A stretch of DNA of 64,000 bases from DASVVT01 sp036386415 (GCA_036386415.1 DASVVT010000015.1:62001-126000), one strand, 5' to 3'; counted from the stretch's first letter, positions 16,638-26,403 are shown. Translations and numbers: made by a program. Notes: generated by a model not told the origin, from the letters alone.

Positions 16638-17536
16638 TTGAAGTTGCGACGATTGAAGATGAGCGTCGAGGCCGCCAGCAGAATAATGATATACAGGAGC
16701 GCATAAAGAAGCGCCCCTGCTGCCATTGAGAGCGGCGGCGTGTGGCCGTGCCCGGCGGGCGTGATGAAGCTGTAAGTCGAGAGGTTGGGCAGCAGATAGT
16801 AGAGCGCCGCGAAGAACGCGCGTGCGCTCTGTGTGCCCATTGAAGCGGCGAAGGCTTTGAGGTCGGCGCTGAAATGGCCGATGATGAAGATGAAGAAGGT
16901 CAGGAGCGCCGAGAGAGCCGGGGATGAGAAAGAGGAGAAGAGAAGCGCGACCGCCGTCAGGATCGTCAACTCAAGGTAGATCAGCCCGACGGCAGGCCAG
17001 ATGCGCAGGGCGAGCGGGTCCCAGCCTCCGCGTACGTAGATCAAAGCGAGCGCCAGCCCCGCGCCCATGACCGCGACGTTGACAAGCAGCGTCAGGCACA
17101 AGCCCAGGTACTTGCCGATCAGAAACTCGCCGCGCCCGACTGGCTTCGCAAACATCGCATAGACAGTCCGCCGCTCAATCTCTTTGTAGACGAGTCCCGT
17201 GCCGACGAAGATGGCGATGAAGGTTCCAAAGAGCAGCATCGCGCTCAACCCCAGATCAATGATGATCTTGGATTCCTGCGCCGCCGACAACTCGCCTATG
17301 AAGATCGCGCCGATGGTCAGCAGCAGCACGAACAGGACGAGGTTGTAGAGCACGCGGTCACGGACTGCCTCGCGAAAAGTGTTGCGCGCAATCGCAGCGA
17401 TCCGTCGTCCCGACGTGCTGTGACTACTAATCAAGAGGTTTCTTTCACCCTCCATCTCGTGATGTGCTTTCGTTTCTTTGGCGACGACGCTCATCTCTAC
17501 GGCGTGCTCCGTTTCAACTTCCGCGTGGCAGCACAA
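16634..17536 (-). CDS. ABC-2 type transporter permease
   Basis: About 300 residues with six predicted membrane segments, the first at about 63-84 (LYNLVLFVLLLTIGAIFIG). Between segments two and three lies VYKEIERRTVYAMFAKPVGR, typical of ABC-2 permeases of the YhaP/NatB kind. It provides the channel for the ATPase encoded downstream. The first 60 residues are polar; ATG codons at 17494 and 17455 are alternative starts and either would remove part of that extension. It overlaps the TPR gene by ATGA. Confidence 0.88.
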   Translation of the reverse strand: MCCHAEVETEHAVEMSVVAKETKAHHEMEGERNLLISSHSTSGRRIAAIARNTFREAVRDRVLYNLVLFVLLLTIGAIFIGELSAAQESKIIIDLGLSAMLLFGTFIAIFVGTGLVYKEIERRTVYAMFAKPVGRGEFLIGKYLGLCLTLLVNVAVMGAGLALALIYVRGGWDPLALRIWPAVGLIYLELTILTAVALLFSSFSSPALSALLTFFIFIIGHFSADLKAFAASMGTQSARAFFAALYYLLPNLSTYSFITPAGHGHTPPLSMAAGALLYALLYIIILLAASTLIFNRRNFK

Positions 17537-17567
17537 TCATAAACACCCTTAGATGGCGGATGCAAAC

Positions 17568-18767
17568 TCAAGACGCCAGCGCGCTGCTGACGCGCACTCC
17601 CGCCACGTTACCCGACTCTTCGTAACTGTGCTCGTGCCCGCGCTTGACAAGCGGCTTCTCAAAATAGACCCAGGAGAGAGTTGCCAGGGCTAATGTCAGG
17701 ATCAGCGCCAGAAGCGTCACGGCGGCATCGGGAAGACTGGCGATTTGAGGCTCGCGCCCTCGAATCAGGCCATGACACAATCCCAGCACGCCCAGATGCA
17801 ACAGGTATGTCCCGTAGGCGATAGCACCAAGCCACATGAGCGCGCGATTGCGCAAGGTGCGGCTGAGCAGGCTCGCTTTTTGGGTGAGAGCGATCAACAA
17901 AATGCAGAGGTAGAAGAGCGCCACCCACGTGTAACCGATGGAAGTCATCGCCAGCGAGTACACGCCCCAATTTTTAAGGGTCAGCATTACCATTCCTAAA
18001 GATAGCAGCGTCAGGATCAAGGAGAGCAAACGCTTCTGCGCGACCAAAAACGCCCAACCGGCGCGACTTCGCACTAACAGGGCAGATACTACGCCGAGCA
18101 TTAATGAATCGGCACGGCAGGGCATGAGAATATATGCAGCCAGGTATCCATGCGGGAGCTTAAAATAGAGTAGAGCACGAATTAATGGAGCGATCAGAAT
18201 AATGGCGGCTAAAACGTATGGCAAACGAGCTCTCTTTAGATACCTGATAATCAAAGGCAGCGTTAAGTAGAACTGTTCCTCAACCGCCAACGACCAGGTC
18301 ACTCCCAGCCAACCCGCGCCGAAGCTGCCGTATTGTACCATCCAGAAGTTTTGAGTGAAGGTCGCATAGGTGTACCAGGGCAGCGGATGCTCAAACAGTG
18401 ACCGCCATCCCGCAACGTGGCTCTCCACAGACAAACTCACCGCCAGCCATAACAGCAGGCAGACTAAAGAATAGAGCGGCAGGATGCGGTAGAAGCGGCG
18501 CGCGTAGAAGGCTTTGAAATAGTTTGGCGAGGAGCGCGCATCCATTAGGATGCCCCCGATCAGAAACCCTGAGAGAATGAGGAAAAGATCGACGCCACTC
18601 CACGTCAGTCGCCCCCATGTGTTGACATACTGCGACAGAGCCTGCTCGGAAGGGATCTGGCCGATGAAGTAATGCCAGATGAGAACAAGTAAGATCGCCA
18701 GACCTCTCAGCCCATCCAGCTCTGGAATGCGACCTTTGAAATTATTGCTCGGCGGCGCTATAGACAT
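17568..18767 (-). CDS. Acyltransferase 3 family membrane protein
   Basis: A 399-residue integral membrane acyltransferase of the OafA/NodX type that transfers acetyl or other acyl groups to sugars. The N-terminal signature PELDGLRGLAILLVLIWHYF (15-34) carries the family's catalytic histidine, H32. About ten membrane segments follow; GVTWSLAVEEQFYL (154-167) is the second conserved block. It is the last gene of a cluster of glycosylation genes on the minus strand, so modification of an exported glycan is likely. Target sugar unknown. Confidence 0.9.
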   Translation of the reverse strand: MSIAPPSNNFKGRIPELDGLRGLAILLVLIWHYFIGQIPSEQALSQYVNTWGRLTWSGVDLFLILSGFLIGGILMDARSSPNYFKAFYARRFYRILPLYSLVCLLLWLAVSLSVESHVAGWRSLFEHPLPWYTYATFTQNFWMVQYGSFGAGWLGVTWSLAVEEQFYLTLPLIIRYLKRARLPYVLAAIILIAPLIRALLYFKLPHGYLAAYILMPCRADSLMLGVVSALLVRSRAGWAFLVAQKRLLSLILTLLSLGMVMLTLKNWGVYSLAMTSIGYTWVALFYLCILLIALTQKASLLSRTLRNRALMWLGAIAYGTYLLHLGVLGLCHGLIRGREPQIASLPDAAVTLLALILTLALATLSWVYFEKPLVKRGHEHSYEESGNVAGVRVSSALAS

Positions 18768-18843
18768 AATGACAAAAACTGAAACGATACCTGCGCGTCG
18801 GGCTTGAGAGCTAAATGAAACCGGCTGTGAGCGCAGCGGATCA

Positions 18844-20877
18844 TCATTTTTCTCGCGTCTCGGCAGCGGCCAGTTTTGGAAGCTCGACTTCGTCTCTACC
18901 TTTGCCGATACCAGGAGGCAACACTTCGATCAACAGCAACTTTTTCAATCTGGTTTGTTGTGAGTAGTAGAACAGCTCAAAAGGGACAATCTTTCCCACG
19001 GTCAATCCTGTCCTCGTGATGTACTTAACGGCCTTCTTCGCATCCGGCGCGTTACAGAGAGAGAACATTCGTTTACCCTGAGAATAGGCCAGGGCGTCGG
19101 CAAAACGCTGCTTCGATTCTTCAGTTTCCAGAAAATCGAAATGCGAGATGTAGTCGGAGACTGACAGCATGGGAATGTCGCTCTTGAGCATCACCTCCAC
19201 GCCGCTGGTCGTATAATAACTGTTGATCCACACGTCTACGCCGTCCAGGGTCTGCTTTTCGCTCGCCGAAAGATATACGGCTGCGGAGCGATCACGGAAA
19301 AGGTTGCGCGCTTCCTGTGCGTACTCATTGACCTTTGCCGCGAAGGTCAGATGTTTTTTCTCGTCGAAAACGGCCTGGTCGTTGCGGTAGACGTGACGGT
19401 AAGCGACGACGGATTGGAAGGCCAAAAGCCCGCCAAAGAGGAGCAGCAGGAGCGTGACGTTCGAAGAGCGTCCGGGCTGCGCTTCTGCCGTCTCATGCGC
19501 GGTGGCGGCGGCTGAAGCGCGGAGCGACGCCAGCAGACTGATCGCCAGGATGGCTCCCAGGAGTTCCAGGTACAGGCCATAGCGACCGTTCCCGCTCGTC
19601 ATGCTCCACAAGACGACGCCCGCGAAGGTGAGAATTCCAAGCCGCCTGATCTCTTTGCCGAGTGATCTATGGAAGATGCAGAGCAGGGAGACGACATAGG
19701 CGAGCGTGATTCTTCCTGTGTATGCTGCCGACAGTCCGCTCCATTCCGAAAGGCGCTCAGGATAAAAGAGCACCCAGAACGGCCAGAGCACAGTCTCCCA
19801 GAGAGTTTTCGGCCCGTGTCCGGGGTCTTCAAAGTTGTTCGCAATCGAGTACGGCGACTTGAATATCTTATTGTAGAAGGGGAAGACCGGATTGCCTGTC
19901 TGCCAGTACATGTAAAGGCTGAAGGGGACGAGCGGCGCGACGAAAGCGGCGGCGGCGAGCAGTAGATACCTGGCGTCCAGTTTTTTCCAGAAGGGCATGG
20001 CTTGATAAGCGCAGAGCAGCGTGACGGGAACGGCCACGACCAGGTTGGTGAGCTTGAAAGCCGTACTGATGCCGAGGAAAAGAGCGATATGGACGAGAGT
20101 GTAATTCTTGTTCTTCACCTCGCCAAAGCGCAGCGCAAGGTAGGTCGCCTCCATGAGCAGAGGCAGCGCCAGCAGATCGACGAGATAAAAGTTCAACAGA
20201 TAGAGGATCAGCTCGGTCGAGACGACGAGGAGCACGGCGGCGCATCTCAGCCAGTGATGCTTAATGTAGGCTCGCAGGAATCTATCAACGATGAGCGCCA
20301 CCCAGAGAAGGGCCAGATAGTTGACGAGCGTTCCCAGACGGTAGCCGAGCGCGTGGCGGAAGAGGCCGCTCACCATGTTGGGCGCTGGATTGACCTGCAA
20401 CACCGTCGGAAAAAAATCACCCGGCACGAAGGGGAAGCCGCTCAGTGCGCGCTCCGAATGTACCAGATGATAATTCATCACGTCGAAGCTCATGTCGGGA
20501 AACGGCGCGCGCATCGCGTAGATCAAGAGCAGAGGGAGAGCGACCACGAGCCAGAAGCTCATGGACGATGAGCTTTTAAACTCTTCGCGCGCGCGGGCGT
20601 GCAATCCCCAGATGACGCTCGACAGGATTATAGCCAGCGCCCACGCAACCCCCTGGTCAGCGATGCCCCACAGATACTGGCGTATGAAAACCGTGATGTA
20701 GGGGAACAGTAAAAGGTCTGCGAATTCGGCTTTGAGAAGCAGGGCGCGCACGAGCCCTGCGAGGCGTCCGTTAGCTTTCCAGAGGCCGCCGAAAGCAGGC
20801 TCATCTCTGTTCGCCGTGATGACGATGTCGGCGGGCGAACCAATCTGGCAGGCGAGAGTGGGATCGGTGTGATTCAT
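18844..20877 (-). CDS. Large multi-pass membrane protein, glycosyltransferase-like
   Basis: About 677 residues with 11-13 hydrophobic segments in the first 500 residues, then a soluble C-terminal domain of about 160 residues (from VYRHVYRNDQAVFDEKKH). The layout matches GT-C type transferases that use lipid-linked sugars. The motif PDMSFDVMNYHLVHSERALSG early in the protein, with acidic residues in the first outer loop, supports that, but I see no diagnostic family motif. I chose ATG 20877; an upstream in-frame ATG at 20943 would start inside an inverted repeat. It lies between the acyltransferase and a methyltransferase on the same strand. Confidence 0.75.
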   Translation of the reverse strand: MNHTDPTLACQIGSPADIVITANRDEPAFGGLWKANGRLAGLVRALLLKAEFADLLLFPYITVFIRQYLWGIADQGVAWALAIILSSVIWGLHARAREEFKSSSSMSFWLVVALPLLLIYAMRAPFPDMSFDVMNYHLVHSERALSGFPFVPGDFFPTVLQVNPAPNMVSGLFRHALGYRLGTLVNYLALLWVALIVDRFLRAYIKHHWLRCAAVLLVVSTELILYLLNFYLVDLLALPLLMEATYLALRFGEVKNKNYTLVHIALFLGISTAFKLTNLVVAVPVTLLCAYQAMPFWKKLDARYLLLAAAAFVAPLVPFSLYMYWQTGNPVFPFYNKIFKSPYSIANNFEDPGHGPKTLWETVLWPFWVLFYPERLSEWSGLSAAYTGRITLAYVVSLLCIFHRSLGKEIRRLGILTFAGVVLWSMTSGNGRYGLYLELLGAILAISLLASLRASAAATAHETAEAQPGRSSNVTLLLLLFGGLLAFQSVVAYRHVYRNDQAVFDEKKHLTFAAKVNEYAQEARNLFRDRSAAVYLSASEKQTLDGVDVWINSYYTTSGVEVMLKSDIPMLSVSDYISHFDFLETEESKQRFADALAYSQGKRMFSLCNAPDAKKAVKYITRTGLTVGKIVPFELFYYSQQTRLKKLLLIEVLPPGIGKGRDEVELPKLAAAETREK

Positions 20878-20893
20878 CAGGGCAGGGACTAGA

Positions 20894-20993
20894 AATGAGG
20901 AATGCGGAGTGCGGAATGCGGAATGGAAAGAAGAACCATTCACGTTTGTCTTAGGTCTCTAATTCCGCATTCATCATTCATCATTCATCATTT
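20894..20993. repeat. Inverted repeat of the words GCGGAAT / TGATGAA
   Basis: A left arm with tandem ATGCGGA words (20894-20926) faces ATTCCGCATTCATCATTCAT in the right arm (20961-20993). Partial word matching gives an imperfect stem. The stop of the methyltransferase gene at 20988-20990 lies in the right arm. Confidence 0.75.
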
Positions 20994-21692
20994 GCTTCTA
21001 AGGGGCTTGCGACATAAAACCTGGTATTGAGCGCCGAGCGGCCAGCGCGCCACGTGCGGCTCGATGCCGCGCATGAAGCCGAGCACGCGCGGGAAGATAA
21101 ACAGGAAGCTGGTCGTCTGAATCTCAAAACCTGAGCTGCGCAGCAATCGTCGCGCTGCCGGAGGAGCGAGAGCCACAGCATCCTGATCGAAAGGGCATCT
21201 CCACATGGCGTATCGCGCGCCCGGATTCCAGGGATTGTTCTCCCAGAAGGCGAAGAGTCCGCCCGGTTTGAGCGAGCGGTAGATGTAAGCGACAGAGGCT
21301 GCGCGCTCCCCGACAGGGATGTGATGGAACACGCCGTTGCAGAAGGCCAGATCAAATTCCTCGCGCGGCTCGTACTGTTCAATCTGTGCGAAGCTCACGC
21401 GCGGCTCGCGGTGCGTGCGCCGCGCCTGAGCCAGAGACTTCTCCGAAATATCTACTCCGAGGACGCGCTCGGCTCCGAGCAGGTCGAGCAGGAAGGGCGT
21501 AGCCGTCCCGGTCCCGCACCCGTAATCCATCACGGCCTTAACCCTTGCGGTCGGCAACATGGAGGAGAGCCAACGGATGCGACCGTGCGCGAAAAAGTTG
21601 CGGTCTTCACCTGAAATGGAGATGCCCGCGTCGAGAGCCTCGTCGTAGCTCTCCGCGTATTGATCGAATGTGGCTGAGGCCGAGATGCTCAT
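20988..21692 (-). CDS. Class I SAM-dependent methyltransferase
   Basis: A 234-residue methyltransferase. The SAM-binding glycine motif is VMDYGCGTGTATPFL (54-68), followed by ERVLGVDISEKSLAQAR (74-90) and the post-I motif FDLAFCNGVFHHIP (110-123). The fold is complete for a type 11/UbiE-like enzyme. The ATG at 21692 overlaps the stop of the GT2 gene by ATGA; a longer in-frame extension would run backwards through that gene and is not supported. In this operon it may methylate a glycan or a lipid carrier sugar. Confidence 0.9.
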   Translation of the reverse strand: MSISASATFDQYAESYDEALDAGISISGEDRNFFAHGRIRWLSSMLPTARVKAVMDYGCGTGTATPFLLDLLGAERVLGVDISEKSLAQARRTHREPRVSFAQIEQYEPREEFDLAFCNGVFHHIPVGERAASVAYIYRSLKPGGLFAFWENNPWNPGARYAMWRCPFDQDAVALAPPAARRLLRSSGFEIQTTSFLFIFPRVLGFMRGIEPHVARWPLGAQYQVLCRKPLRSK

Positions 21693-23059
21693 CGCCGTTT
21701 CAACCCCAGTACGCTCAGGAACAGACTGGACAGCATGGTCTGGAAACCGAGCGTGATGGCGGTCACAGCCGGAATGACCGTGCGCAACGTCTCCGACGGA
21801 TTGAGCGCGCCGAAAGAGTGCGCGCCCCAGGAGCCGAAGGCCCAGACCGACCCGACGATCCCGGCCAGCAGGACGATGCCGCCGGAGATCAAGCCTTTTT
21901 CCAGGTTGACGGTCTCGAACAACTTGTTCAATCGCGGGTCTTCGGGCAGTAGTCCTGCGCTGGCCGCAAAGACCTTGGTGAAGACGGCAAAGACGACCGC
22001 CTGGTAGCCGACGATGATCGCCAGCGCTGCATAGAGGAGCGTATGCACGTCCAGACTGATGCCCTCGAAAAGTTGCGGCCCGGGCAAGAGCCAGAGGGAG
22101 ACGAGCGACCCGACGAGCATGGACAACAGGCCGGGATAGAGGAAGAGCCAGCGCGGGCTGTAGAGCATCAGAAAGCGCAGGTGACGCCACCCGTCGCGCC
22201 AGCTACGCAGGTGCGGCGGGCGGCTGCGCCCGTCCGGCGAGAGCGTGGTCGGCACTTCCGCGAGCCGCATCTTATGGAGCGTCGCTTTGACGACCATCTC
22301 GCTGGCGAATTCCATCCCCGTCGTGTGCAGGTCAAGTCGCATCACGGCCTCACGGCTAAAGCCGCGCAGCCCGCAATGAAAATCGCCGCACGGGCTGCGG
22401 AAGAGCAGTCGCCCGATGCCTGTCAGGACTGGATTGCCCAGATACTTGTGAAGCGGCGGCATGGCCTTCGGCTTGATGCCGCCTTTAAAACGGTTTCCCA
22501 TCACGAGGTCGTTGCCCTCGCGCAGCTTTTCGACAAAGGGGCCGAGGTTGGCGAAGTCATAGCTATCGTCTGCGTCGCCCATGATGATGTACTTGCCGCG
22601 CGCAGCCGCGATGCCGCCCATCAGGGCGCTGCCGTATCCTTTAGCTTCGACAGGGACGACGCGCGCCCCCATCCTTTGGGCTATCTCCTGAGAGCCGTCC
22701 GTGCTGCCGTTATCGGCGATCAAGACCTCGCCCTTGATATTGCAGTCGCGCAGAGATGTCTGCGCCTTCTCTATACAGACGGCCAATGTTTCCGCTTCAT
22801 TCAGGCAGGGCATGACGATGGATAACTCCGGCACCTCTGTGATGAGTTCCGGCTTCCAGTTGGCGGCTTCTTTTGTGCCTGAGAGAAGCTCTGAGGCTGG
22901 GGTGGAAATGGAATTGGGCGAGAGCATGACTTTTGAACTTAACTCCTTTGAGATTCGAGTTGGTGATTTGTCGCTCTGGACTGAACGAGGCGTATGTCCA
23001 GAAGCGTTTTTTTTGTAAGAGTCCGGCCCGTGGGCTGAGCCGCCAGCGAGCGCGACCAA
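21689..23059 (-). CDS. GT2 dolichol-phosphate-mannose-synthase-like glycosyltransferase
   Basis: A 456-residue protein. After about 75 poorly conserved residues the GT2 domain begins with SIVMPCLNEAETL (79-91), VLIADNGSTDGS (112-123) and IIMGDADDSYDF (158-169), the last holding the nucleotide-sugar-binding acidic residues. Four hydrophobic segments follow (from about 305). The arrangement is that of polyprenyl-phosphate glycosyltransferases that prepare lipid-linked sugars for GT-C enzymes such as its neighbours. Two bases separate it from the upstream membrane gene. ATG 22927 is an alternative start that would drop the first 44 residues. Confidence 0.9.
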   Translation of the reverse strand: MVALAGGSAHGPDSYKKNASGHTPRSVQSDKSPTRISKELSSKVMLSPNSISTPASELLSGTKEAANWKPELITEVPELSIVMPCLNEAETLAVCIEKAQTSLRDCNIKGEVLIADNGSTDGSQEIAQRMGARVVPVEAKGYGSALMGGIAAARGKYIIMGDADDSYDFANLGPFVEKLREGNDLVMGNRFKGGIKPKAMPPLHKYLGNPVLTGIGRLLFRSPCGDFHCGLRGFSREAVMRLDLHTTGMEFASEMVVKATLHKMRLAEVPTTLSPDGRSRPPHLRSWRDGWRHLRFLMLYSPRWLFLYPGLLSMLVGSLVSLWLLPGPQLFEGISLDVHTLLYAALAIIVGYQAVVFAVFTKVFAASAGLLPEDPRLNKLFETVNLEKGLISGGIVLLAGIVGSVWAFGSWGAHSFGALNPSETLRTVIPAVTAITLGFQTMLSSLFLSVLGLKRR

Positions 23060-23061
23060 TC

Positions 23062-24774
23062 TTAAGTCGCGCTTGCTTCCGCGTTACTTAATGCAAATCT
23101 GTAGCCAGACTTTTTCTTCAAGCCCGCCACAAAAAGCGCGCACATCAGCAGCCATGCGACGGCGCTCAGGATTGATGCCGCCTGAGTCCTCAGGGGCTCG
23201 CGGAATTGTAGATCGACAGAAACAGCCCCGGCAGGAAGAGAGATCAAGAGCGCGCCATCCGGGGCTCTGCGCGTTGAAAGCTTCTGGCCGCCAGAGGTCG
23301 CAACCCAGAGCGGGTAGAAGAGTGCTCGCACGCGCGCCTCAGTCTCTTGCCCCGCGCCTACCTCGAACGTGCGGCGCTCATCCTCCCAGGAGGCTATGCG
23401 GACATCTCTTTGCCCGGCCTCGACCCGCGCGCTCATCCGGCGCAAAGGTTCTGTAGACCCTGCGGGAAGCCATTCGGGAAGGCTCGCCGATCCGGGCAGC
23501 GCTCGAAGCATCCCTTCGAATTGAGGCCGCGCGTAGAAGATGGCTGCGCGAACGGGATGCATAAAGGTAAAGACGATGGCGGTGAGCACGCTGCCCATCG
23601 CCAACAGCGCGAGAATGCGCTGTGGCCGACCCAGCCTCTCTTTCCAGTAGGGCAGACTCGACGCCAGCGCGATAGACCCCGCCACGGAGGTCACGGCCAG
23701 CCAGCGCCAGGGAAATTCGATTGAGCCGAGTTTTGGAATAATGATCCAGAGCGGCCAACTGAGCGGCGTCGTCATCAGGAAGGAGAAGATCATTAAAAGC
23801 TTGATCGTGCTCAGGCTCCGATCTTTCGTCGCTCCCTGAGCGGGGCGCGACCGCCGCCGCGCCGCCATGAGCGCAGGCCAGAACATTAAAATCATCGCCA
23901 CGGCGAGGATGTTTCCCCACCAGTTGTTGATGCTTTCGGGCGAGGATGTCCAGAAGAGAAAGTTGCGGCTGTAAGCGTAGCGTGTGCCGGGCGCGATCCC
24001 ATCGCCCCTGATCCATGACAGCTCCGCGAGCAGCGTCGTCCAATAAAACGCGCTGGCGCAGAGTCCGAGCGCGACACCCAGACCGAGCTTCAATGAAAAG
24101 GAGCGGAAATTCTTCTCCCTCACCTTCAGCAGCGCATAGATGGCGAGCACGAGCGAGGCCATCATCGTAAGCGGCAGGTGTGTGAGGACGAGAACGGCGA
24201 AGGAGACGCTGAGACAGGCAATATCGAGCGTGCGTCCTCGCCTGTAGATTCTCTCTGCGAAGCCGAGGACGAGCGCAAAGAGCGCGCCACCGGCGTACTC
24301 GGCGATCAAAGAGGACTGGTACAACTCGTTGATGTGGTAGGCCGTGAGCATGTAGAAGATGCCCGCGCACGTAGCGAGCGGGCGAGGGCACACGGCGCTC
24401 GCCCAGAAATAGACGCACAGGCCGCCAGCCACGGAAAGCAGCGTGAAGCTGGCGAGGGTCGCAACGTACCAGTCGCCTGTCAGAGCATGCGCGAGGGTGA
24501 GCAGGTAGTAGAGCCCCGGAGGGTAGAAGCGAAAACTCGGATCACCATATCCTCCGTTGGAGGCGGCGAGCCAGCCCGGATAGAGGTTCCCTTGGCGAAT
24601 CGCTTCGTCGAACGAGAGCGCGTAGCGGAAATGAGCGGGGATGTCAGGGCCGTAAGGGATGCCGTAGATTATGGCGGGCAGGGTCACAATGATTCCAACC
24701 GCCATCAGGCACAGCACCGGCGACCAGTTCTTGAGTGTCCCCGACGTGATCGTCCTGTGGAGTTGATTATGCAT
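23062..24774 (-). CDS. Multi-pass membrane protein of the PTPS-related type
   Basis: A 570-residue protein with about 11-12 hydrophobic segments and a soluble C-terminal part (about 420-540) before a final membrane segment. The N-terminal GIPYGPDIPAHFRYALSFDE (38-57) and PSFRFYPPGLYYLL (79-92) resemble the so-called 6-pyruvoyl-tetrahydropterin-synthase-related membrane domain, a misnamed GT-C-like family. It is the first gene of the glycosylation operon 24774-17568. A sugar transfer role is inferred from fold and context. Confidence 0.78.
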   Translation of the reverse strand: MHNQLHRTITSGTLKNWSPVLCLMAVGIIVTLPAIIYGIPYGPDIPAHFRYALSFDEAIRQGNLYPGWLAASNGGYGDPSFRFYPPGLYYLLTLAHALTGDWYVATLASFTLLSVAGGLCVYFWASAVCPRPLATCAGIFYMLTAYHINELYQSSLIAEYAGGALFALVLGFAERIYRRGRTLDIACLSVSFAVLVLTHLPLTMMASLVLAIYALLKVREKNFRSFSLKLGLGVALGLCASAFYWTTLLAELSWIRGDGIAPGTRYAYSRNFLFWTSSPESINNWWGNILAVAMILMFWPALMAARRRSRPAQGATKDRSLSTIKLLMIFSFLMTTPLSWPLWIIIPKLGSIEFPWRWLAVTSVAGSIALASSLPYWKERLGRPQRILALLAMGSVLTAIVFTFMHPVRAAIFYARPQFEGMLRALPGSASLPEWLPAGSTEPLRRMSARVEAGQRDVRIASWEDERRTFEVGAGQETEARVRALFYPLWVATSGGQKLSTRRAPDGALLISLPAGAVSVDLQFREPLRTQAASILSAVAWLLMCALFVAGLKKKSGYRFALSNAEASAT

Positions 24775-24817
24775 CGCTTGAGGCGGCCTTGGGCTGTGGC
24801 GTGTGTGATGTAAGAAA

Positions 24818-24847
24818 CGGGGGCTAGAGCTTTCACTCCAGCCCCCG
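24818..24847 (-). terminator. Intrinsic terminator of the pilin gene
   Basis: On the minus strand GGGGGCT pairs with AGCCCCC around a short loop, and the stem is followed by a T-rich stretch (GTTTCTT). It starts about 36 bases after the pilin stop. Confidence 0.75.
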
Positions 24848-24882
24848 CGAGGTCTTGGGTTTAAGTTGTAACCGCGTTCGGA

Positions 24883-25383
24883 TTATTGGCCGACGAGGCC
24901 GCCTGCGATGACATCAGCTCTGTCAGTGTAAGCGGCGAGAGCATCATCAGAGTCGCCGTGCAGCACACCGTCGTCGGTGATGCCGAAGCGGCGCGTGCCG
25001 GTCTGCGAGACGCCGCTGGTCGTGACCGGAACGGCTGTCGCGTAGAAGGTTGAGAGGGTCGGCGGCGTGGCCGCTGAGTTAGCATCGGTCTCGTGGACGG
25101 CGAAAGTGTAACCGCTCTTGGTTCCAGTCTGGAGAACCGGGTCAACCAGTTTCTGTCCGTACAGCTCGGACATGCTGCCAAAGTTGCTGTTGCCGGCGGT
25201 GGCCTGGTAGGTGGCTTCGGCGCTGTGGATGGTGCGCAGTGACTGCTGGGCCGAGCCTTCGTTGGCGGCGCGGCGTGAAGCGAGAAGGTTGGGGATTGCG
25301 ATGGCGGCGATGATACCGATGATCGCAACGACGATGAGAAGTTCGATCAGAGAGAAGCCCTGTTGGCGATTTTGCGTCTGCAT
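24883..25383 (-). CDS. pilA: Type IV pilin (major-type)
   Basis: A 166-residue prepilin. The leader MQTQNRQQG is followed by the class III cleavage site G|FSLIELLIVV, with E5 of the mature protein present, and a 25-residue hydrophobic helix. Mature pilin has a beta-rich C-terminal domain (GYTFAVHETD, then TLSTFYATAVPV and RRFGITDDGVLHG). The ATG at 25383 sits directly before the leader, so I discarded an extended reading of 69 residues upstream. It lies near a second pilin and the pilR/pilS pair, and a sigma-54-like promoter is seen 115 bases upstream. It should build the pilus fibre or a pseudopilus. Confidence 0.93.
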   Translation of the reverse strand: MQTQNRQQGFSLIELLIVVAIIGIIAAIAIPNLLASRRAANEGSAQQSLRTIHSAEATYQATAGNSNFGSMSELYGQKLVDPVLQTGTKSGYTFAVHETDANSAATPPTLSTFYATAVPVTTSGVSQTGTRRFGITDDGVLHGDSDDALAAYTDRADVIAGGLVGQ

Positions 25384-25956
25384 GTGTTTCTTTAAGCTCC
25401 TTATGGAAGGGGAAAAGTTTTGGAAGTTACTCGCGCCACCGGCTATCGTCTCAGGCTCGCATGCCGCGCAGTGCGCGATTTGTCGCAGATGCCTATTACA
25501 AACCGTGTGCCGTAAGCATGCGTTAGATATTTCCCTCAAATTGCTTGAATTTGGAGAAGAAAAATTCCGGTTGGTCGCCCTGGCAGGCATAGATGGGCAC
25601 GCGCTGACAAATTATGGCAGTGCGTCTGTGACGATTTTCGTCAACGCGAGAGCAAGGAAGGACGCCCTCAGCAGAGCGGGAAGGGCATCACGGGCGAGTG
25701 CTGCGCGATGCGCGTCGCTGGATTTAAGGCGCTAGAATTTGCGCCGCATGGTCTTCATCTCAAGGGGAGGTTTCGCTATCGGCGGCTCGCGCCTGCGCGC
25801 TCTTTTTTCAATCATCTTCAAGAAGAGATGCTGCCACGCGCTGCTGTGAAGAGAAACGTCGCTTGCTTCCGGCGAAGCGTGCGGGTCAGTTCTTCATTCA
25901 AATAACGGGAGCGTCGGGATAAGGGCTGTGGAGAAGAAAGAGGCGTGTAATTCACC
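25384..25956. other. 573-base gap between the two pilin genes
   Basis: I see no protein-coding gene that stands up in this stretch. It holds the untranslated leader and likely promoter of the first pilin (see 25497-25512). From about 25600 to 25900 it is GC-rich with several open frames but none with recognisable content. The last 50 bases carry nothing distinct except the stop region of the second pilin gene. Confidence 0.5.
25497..25512 (-). promoter_or_regulatory. Possible sigma-54 promoter for the first pilin
   Basis: The minus strand reads CGGCACACGGTTTGTA, two mismatches from the sigma-54 consensus TGGCAYRNNNNTTGCW. It lies about 115 bases upstream of the pilin ATG. A PilR-type sigma-54 activator is encoded nearby. 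The GC of the -12 element is replaced by GT, so this is weaker than the site at 26477-26492. Confidence 0.4.
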
Positions 25957-26403
25957 TTAATCAATCGGCGTGCTCAAAGCGTTAGCATTGGCTCCCTGGT
26001 TCCTGCGAATCACTCCGGTAGCATTGACGAAGAAGAAATTATTGACGGCTGGCAAGTTCAACGGCACACCTTCCGCCGTGTAGTCCATCGTCGCATCTAC
26101 CGTGTCCGGCGTCACTGTAAACTGGTAGAGGCTCTTCTGTCCTGTCGAGAGCAGAGCCGGATCGTTGATGAAGCCGGAGTCGCCCAGTTGCGTCATGTTG
26201 CCGTAGCTGCCCTTGGATACTCTGTATGAACTCTCGCTCTGGTGGATCGTGCGCAGGGAGTTGATCGCGGAAGCTGAGTTGGCGGCCTGCTTCGCCTGGA
26301 CGACATAGACAATCGCTATCGACGCGATGATGCCGATGACTGCCACGACGATGAGGAGTTCTATCAGTGAGAAACCGCGTTGTGAGATTGATCTATTTGT
26401 CAT
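25957..26403 (-). CDS. Type IV pilin-like protein (second copy)
   Basis: A 148-residue prepilin with leader MTNRSISQRG, cleavage site G|FSLIELLIVV and E5, then the conserved hydrophobic helix. The helix is followed by QAANSASAINSLRTIHQSES, clearly related to the first pilin (NEGSAQQSLRTIHSAEATYQ), so the two arose by duplication. The C-terminal domain differs and ends in NANALSTPID. It may be a minor pilin or an alternative major pilin. A very good sigma-54 promoter lies upstream. Confidence 0.92.
   Translation of the reverse strand: MTNRSISQRGFSLIELLIVVAVIGIIASIAIVYVVQAKQAANSASAINSLRTIHQSESSYRVSKGSYGNMTQLGDSGFINDPALLSTGQKSLYQFTVTPDTVDATMDYTAEGVPLNLPAVNNFFFVNATGVIRRNQGANANALSTPID

Noticed and set aside
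21693..22190. Long N-terminal extension of the methyltransferase
   Set aside because: It runs in an alternative frame through the GT2 gene, which has clear coding content.
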